Source: Desulfobulbaceae bacterium
GTDB taxonomy: Bacteria; Desulfobacterota; Desulfobulbia; Desulfobulbales; Desulfocapsaceae
NCBI GenBank assembly: GCA_024643445.1
Contig: JAHEMX010000072.1
Location: 1-11,206 of the forward strand
Length of the DNA: 11,206 nucleotides
Direction: 5' to 3'
A model generated the notes under the pieces. That model was not told the origin of the DNA, did not search any database, and worked only from the letters and a program-made list of their open reading frames with translations. Of the stretch, positions 7,908-11,206 are shown piece after piece. Positions within the stretch are counted from its first letter, which is position 1; each line of letters starts with the position of its first letter. The position numbers and the translations under genes are program-made.

Positions 7908-8305
7908 GCCTGCAGGAACGAATCAATGCTGAACTGAAACCATCGATAAAGAACCGTGACGCTGTCAAAACATCAGCAATCCGTATTCTGATCGGTGAGT
8001 TCCAGCGACAACCGGAAAAGAATCTTACCGATCAACAGGTTATCGCGCTGATAAAAAAACTGGTCAAGTCAGAACAGGAACTACTTGCGCTGGCGAACCG
8101 TAAGGATTCAGATTTTATAAGGATACTGGAAGGGTATCTGCCGCAGCAGGCCAGTGAGGATGCTATCAGGTCATGGATTCGCGAGAATATAGATTTTGCT
8201 GCTTTTGCCAACCGAATGCAGGCGATGCGGCCGATCATGACACATTTCGGCAGCAGTACCGATGGCAATGTGGTTAAGAAAATCCTACAGGAATTCGGCG
8301 ATTGA
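7904..8305 (+). CDS. yqeY: GatB/YqeY domain-containing protein
   Basis: The 133-residue cytoplasmic product matches the YqeY family along its length: MSLQERINAELKPSIKNRD at the N-terminus, then RILIGEFQ, a second helical segment LTDQQVIALIKKLVKSEQELL, the hallmark LEGYLPQQ near 79-86, and a C-terminal STDGNVVKKILQEF corresponding to the GRADG-VN--VK motif. The fold resembles the tail domain of GatB, the amidotransferase subunit that makes Gln-tRNA or Asn-tRNA, which suggests tRNA contact, but the job of the stand-alone protein is not established. It is about 15 residues shorter than usual; the gap falls in the charged linker before LEGYLPQQ. The start has AAGGA seven bases upstream. trkA follows 53 bases later in the same direction and may share its transcript. 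Confidence 0.9.
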   Translation: MSLQERINAELKPSIKNRDAVKTSAIRILIGEFQRQPEKNLTDQQVIALIKKLVKSEQELLALANRKDSDFIRILEGYLPQQASEDAIRSWIRENIDFAAFANRMQAMRPIMTHFGSSTDGNVVKKILQEFGD

Positions 8306-8358
8306 TCAAGATTTACAACGCAGCCCCCCACATGGACAAACCCTCTTGAGAGCCCGTC

Positions 8359-9759
8359 ATGTTCGGTAAAAATAAAAAAAAGGAAAAGGTCCTGATTCTC
8401 GGTCTTGGTGGTGTCGGTTTTTTTCTGGCCAGACGTCTCCAGCATGAAGAATACGAGGTCACTGCTATCGAACCGGACGGGGAACGGCTGCGACTGGCCG
8501 ACGAGGTTCTCGACATCCGGCTGATCAAGGGCGAGGCCATGGATGTCGGCTGCTGGCGTGAGGCTGACGCCGAGAACATGGCGATTGCCATTGCCGTTAC
8601 AGACAATGATGCGGTCAACATGATGGCGGCGCAAATTGCCGACGGTTTCGGTATTCCGAGCAAAATTGCCCGGGTGCGCTCACTGCAGTTTGGCATGGCG
8701 GGTTCAATCCTGAGTGCAGAGGATCTGAAAGTCGATCTTCTTATCCATCCGGAAGAGCTTATCTCGCAGGAAATCGTCAGAATGATAAAGCTTCGGGACG
8801 GGAACGAGGTTATCGATATCGCCCGCGGACAGATTCAGCTTCTTGCGGCAAGGATCACTGACGATTCCGTGCTTTCCGGCAAACAGCTCAAAGACATTAC
8901 GCTGGAATTCAGCGATTTCGCCTTTCGCGTTGTCGCTATTGCCCGCGGAATAACGACCATCATACCAAGCGGCAATATCGAAATTCTGCCGCATGACCAG
9001 ATCTTTGTCATGGCCGGCAGTTCCAACCTGCCGAAACTGATGAAAATGGCGGGTGTGTCGCAGGGGCGTCGACAGCGCGTGATGATTGTCGGCGGTGGGC
9101 TGGTCGGCAGCCGGGTTGCCGAGCTTCTGCAAAAGTCGGTGGAGGTCAAGCTCGTTGAGTCCAACGCCGACCGGGCTAAAGACCTGAGCGACCTGCTGCC
9201 CCATGTGGAAGTCCTGCATGGCGACGGTTCTCAGGCGGGCGTGCTGAATCTGGCCGGCGTTCAGGAAGTGGACACCTTCATTTCCGTTACCGCCGACAAC
9301 GAAACGAATATCATGAGCTCATTACTGGCCAAGAACCTGATGGAGAAAGCGCATGGCCGCAATGGCGCCAACGACAGGACCATTGCCCTGGTGAACAAGT
9401 CAGATTACCAGGTGCTTGCCGCCACCATCGGTCTGGATATTGCTCTGAACAAAAAGTCCATGGCGGCCAATGTCATCATGGAATACATCCGGAGGAGCGA
9501 ACTCTTCACCGTTGCCCACCTGCACGGCTTTGACGCCGATGTGGTCGAACTTGTCGCCGCTCCGGATTCCCCGATCACCAGAAAACCGCTCTCCAAGCTT
9601 GATCCGGGCTATCATGGCAAGATACTGGTGGGGGCGGTGCAGAGGAATGATCACTGGTACATCGCTGTCGGTGACACCCATGTCCGGGAGCATGAAAGGG
9701 CGATCGTTATCTGTCAGCCGATGCAGCTCAAGGAAATCAGAAAATTGTTTGCCGTCTGA
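8359..9759 (+). CDS. trkA: TrkA, NAD-binding regulatory subunit of the Trk potassium uptake system
   Basis: At 466 residues this has the full two-unit TrkA layout, each unit a Rossmann-type RCK_N (TrkA_N) plus an RCK_C (TrkA_C) domain. Unit 1: GLGGVG at 15-20 with acidic E38 at the end of strand 2, RCK_N to about 125 and RCK_C to about 225. Unit 2: GGGLVG at 245-250 with E267, HGDGSQ and SVTADNETN further on, RCK_N to about 360 and RCK_C to the end. Both dinucleotide-binding motifs look intact. TrkA is a cytoplasmic ring that binds NAD(H) and nucleotides and gates the TrkH channel. The start is the only sensible one: the basic MFGKNKKKEK leads straight into the first strand; the ribosome binding site is weak (GAGAG about 8 bases upstream). 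The partner trkH is encoded next door on the other strand, 22 bases between stops. Confidence 0.96.
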   Translation: MFGKNKKKEKVLILGLGGVGFFLARRLQHEEYEVTAIEPDGERLRLADEVLDIRLIKGEAMDVGCWREADAENMAIAIAVTDNDAVNMMAAQIADGFGIPSKIARVRSLQFGMAGSILSAEDLKVDLLIHPEELISQEIVRMIKLRDGNEVIDIARGQIQLLAARITDDSVLSGKQLKDITLEFSDFAFRVVAIARGITTIIPSGNIEILPHDQIFVMAGSSNLPKLMKMAGVSQGRRQRVMIVGGGLVGSRVAELLQKSVEVKLVESNADRAKDLSDLLPHVEVLHGDGSQAGVLNLAGVQEVDTFISVTADNETNIMSSLLAKNLMEKAHGRNGANDRTIALVNKSDYQVLAATIGLDIALNKKSMAANVIMEYIRRSELFTVAHLHGFDADVVELVAAPDSPITRKPLSKLDPGYHGKILVGAVQRNDHWYIAVGDTHVREHERAIVICQPMQLKEIRKLFAV

Positions 9760-9781
9760 GTTCAGGACCGCGTTTTTACGG

Positions 9782-11206
9782 TTATTTTCTCCAGAAGGCA
9801 GGCATGAAAAGGACCAATGCCGAGAACATTTCCAGCCTGCCGACCAGCATATTCCAGGATAAAAACCACTTACCGAAATCCGAGATAAAGGCAAAGTTAT
9901 AGGCGGGGCCAACCTGGCCGAAACCGGGGCCGATATTCATCAATGCGGCAATAACGGAGCTCATTGCACTCAGATAGTCCATGTCGTCGGAAAGGACCAT
10001 GATGCAGCCGCCGGCAAACACCATGAATATGTTGACGATGAAATAACATACGGCAAGGTCGATAACCGCCTGGTCGACCGGGCGACGATCAAGCCTGATC
10101 GAGATGACTGAAAGTGGCTGAATATAGATTTTCTTGATCGCTGCATAGAGGTACTTGCAGATGATCACGTAGTGAACGACCTTGATACCGCTTGTCGTCG
10201 ATCCGGCACAGGCTCCGATAAAGCAGACCGTAAACAAAAACATCTGAGCCACCTGGGGCCAGAGTTCATAGTTGGCGGTTGTAAATCCTGTTGTGGTCAG
10301 GATCGAGACGACCTGAAAGCTCGCGTACCTGAGCGCATCCGCAAAACGGGGATAGGTACCGTTAATCCATAAGTTAAACGACACCACCCCGCAGAAAAAC
10401 AGGGTGAACCCGAGGTACCAGCGAAATTCAGTATTTATCTTCAGTCCATTGAAATTGCCCCGCACCATCTGGAAGAAGAGCACGAAGGTCATGCCGCCAA
10501 GGAACATGAACAAGATCACGACCCAGTCGATATAGCTGCTGGCATAAGCGCCGATACTTGCATTTTTTACGGAATAGCCGGAAGTCGATACGGTCCCGAA
10601 CGAGGTGCAGAGCGCGTCAAAGAGCGGCATGTCGCCGAACATCAGCAGGGCTGTTTCTATAAGGTTCAATGCCATATAGATTAACCACAGCCAGATCATC
10701 GCATCCCGGTTCCGGGCAACGAATTTTTCACGGGTGATCACCTGGCCGGGACTCGATTCCGCCCGAAAAATCCTCAAGCCGCCCACGCCGTGAGGCAGGA
10801 AAATGATGGTCAGGGTCAAGAATCCCATGCCGCCGAGCAGGTGCGTCTGACTCCGCCAGAACAGCAGGCCATGCGGCACTGACTCAATGTCATTGAGGGT
10901 CGTTGCACCGGTCGTTGTATAGCCGGACATCATTTCAAAGAAGGCATCAGTAAAGGAAGGAATAGCGCCATGGATGAGAAAGGGCATGGTGGACAGAGCT
11001 GAAATCAATATCCAGCCGAACGTGGCAACAGACAATCCTTCCTTGATGCCGAGATCATCAAAACGCCGAAAGAAGCGGCGTACCGTGTAACCGAGAATAC
11101 TGATCACGGTTGCCGAGATAAGAAAGGCGTTAAGGTCGTTCTCCCCGTAGATCAGCGAGCACAGAATAGGCAGTATCATGGACAGGCCGGTGACCAGCAT
11201 GAGTGT
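9782..11206 (-). CDS. trkH: TrkH, potassium-translocating membrane subunit, N-terminal tip outside the window
   Basis: The minus-strand frame ends at TAA (9784-9782) and is open to the right edge. The first in-window ATG is at 11200-11198, but two codons before it remain open, and family members usually carry about 10-20 more residues before the MILPILCSLIYGE segment, so the true start is probably beyond the window. Counting from that ATG, the four pore-loop repeats that form the selectivity filter are visible: SGYTTTGATT (92-101), TVSTSGYS (203-210), TTTGFTT (302-308) and NIGPGFG (422-428). HLLGGMGFL near 120 and AGSTTSGIK near 332-340 are also conserved, as is the end GRLEMFSALVLFMPAFWRK. 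The protein is highly hydrophobic, with many membrane helices. TrkH imports potassium (with protons or sodium in some models) and is gated by TrkA. The third filter is TTTGFTT, with G conserved in all four loops, consistent with potassium selectivity. Confidence 0.95.
   Translation of the reverse strand, partial: TLMLVTGLSMILPILCSLIYGENDLNAFLISATVISILGYTVRRFFRRFDDLGIKEGLSVATFGWILISALSTMPFLIHGAIPSFTDAFFEMMSGYTTTGATTLNDIESVPHGLLFWRSQTHLLGGMGFLTLTIIFLPHGVGGLRIFRAESSPGQVITREKFVARNRDAMIWLWLIYMALNLIETALLMFGDMPLFDALCTSFGTVSTSGYSVKNASIGAYASSYIDWVVILFMFLGGMTFVLFFQMVRGNFNGLKINTEFRWYLGFTLFFCGVVSFNLWINGTYPRFADALRYASFQVVSILTTTGFTTANYELWPQVAQMFLFTVCFIGACAGSTTSGIKVVHYVIICKYLYAAIKKIYIQPLSVISIRLDRRPVDQAVIDLAVCYFIVNIFMVFAGGCIMVLSDDMDYLSAMSSVIAALMNIGPGFGQVGPAYNFAFISDFGKWFLSWNMLVGRLEMFSALVLFMPAFWRK

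Noticed and set aside
7516..7968. 150-codon minus-strand frame over the GC-rich block and the yqeY start
   Set aside because: Arg/Pro/Ser-rich low-complexity product, overlaps the well-supported yqeY start, no known domain.
9766..9790. Terminator between trkA and trkH (ACCG 9767-9770 with CGGT 9779-9782, then a T-rich stretch)
   Set aside because: Only four base pairs with an eight-base loop; too weak to call.

Overview
This looks like chromosome from a Gram-negative bacterium. The tamA-tamB pair needs an outer membrane, and the rest is core housekeeping: an rRNA methyltransferase, a YqeY protein and a Trk potassium system. Base composition is moderately GC-rich. The protein style would fit a Desulfobacterota or related proteobacterial genome, but that is an impression; nothing here proves the lineage. 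I see no transposase, integrase, phage gene, tRNA, rRNA or CRISPR array.

Left part (1-6632): the 5' two thirds of an rlmD-type 23S rRNA uracil-5 methyltransferase lies on the minus strand and runs off the left edge. It is an open frame of 291 codons from a GTG start. A 175-base gap with a -10-like TATAAT and a 36-codon ORF with a good ribosome binding site separates it from the divergent tamA. tamA (Omp85-family outer membrane barrel) overlaps tamB (AsmA-like envelope-spanning protein) by four bases, so the two are an operon forming the translocation and assembly module, which links inner and outer membranes.

Middle part (6633-7903): about 1.3 kb poor in genes. It holds about 400 bases without a convincing gene; a perfect 8+8 inverted repeat next to a possible promoter; a small exported-protein gene that is broken (one-base shift at an A-run plus an in-frame TGA); then about 400 bases of GC-rich, hairpin-prone, apparently non-coding DNA. 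The last bases before yqeY hold an 8-codon leader frame whose stop overlaps the yqeY start codon.

Right part (7904-11206): yqeY, then trkA (cytoplasmic NAD-binding regulator of potassium uptake) on the plus strand, and trkH (the potassium-translocating membrane subunit) on the minus strand. trkA and trkH converge tail to tail with 22 bases between stop codons; trkH runs off the right edge. TrkA and TrkH should form one complex, yet here they cannot share a transcript.

I found no clearly new multi-gene system. The items most worth checking are the broken exported-protein gene with its palindrome, the two short leader ORFs, and the hairpin-rich block.
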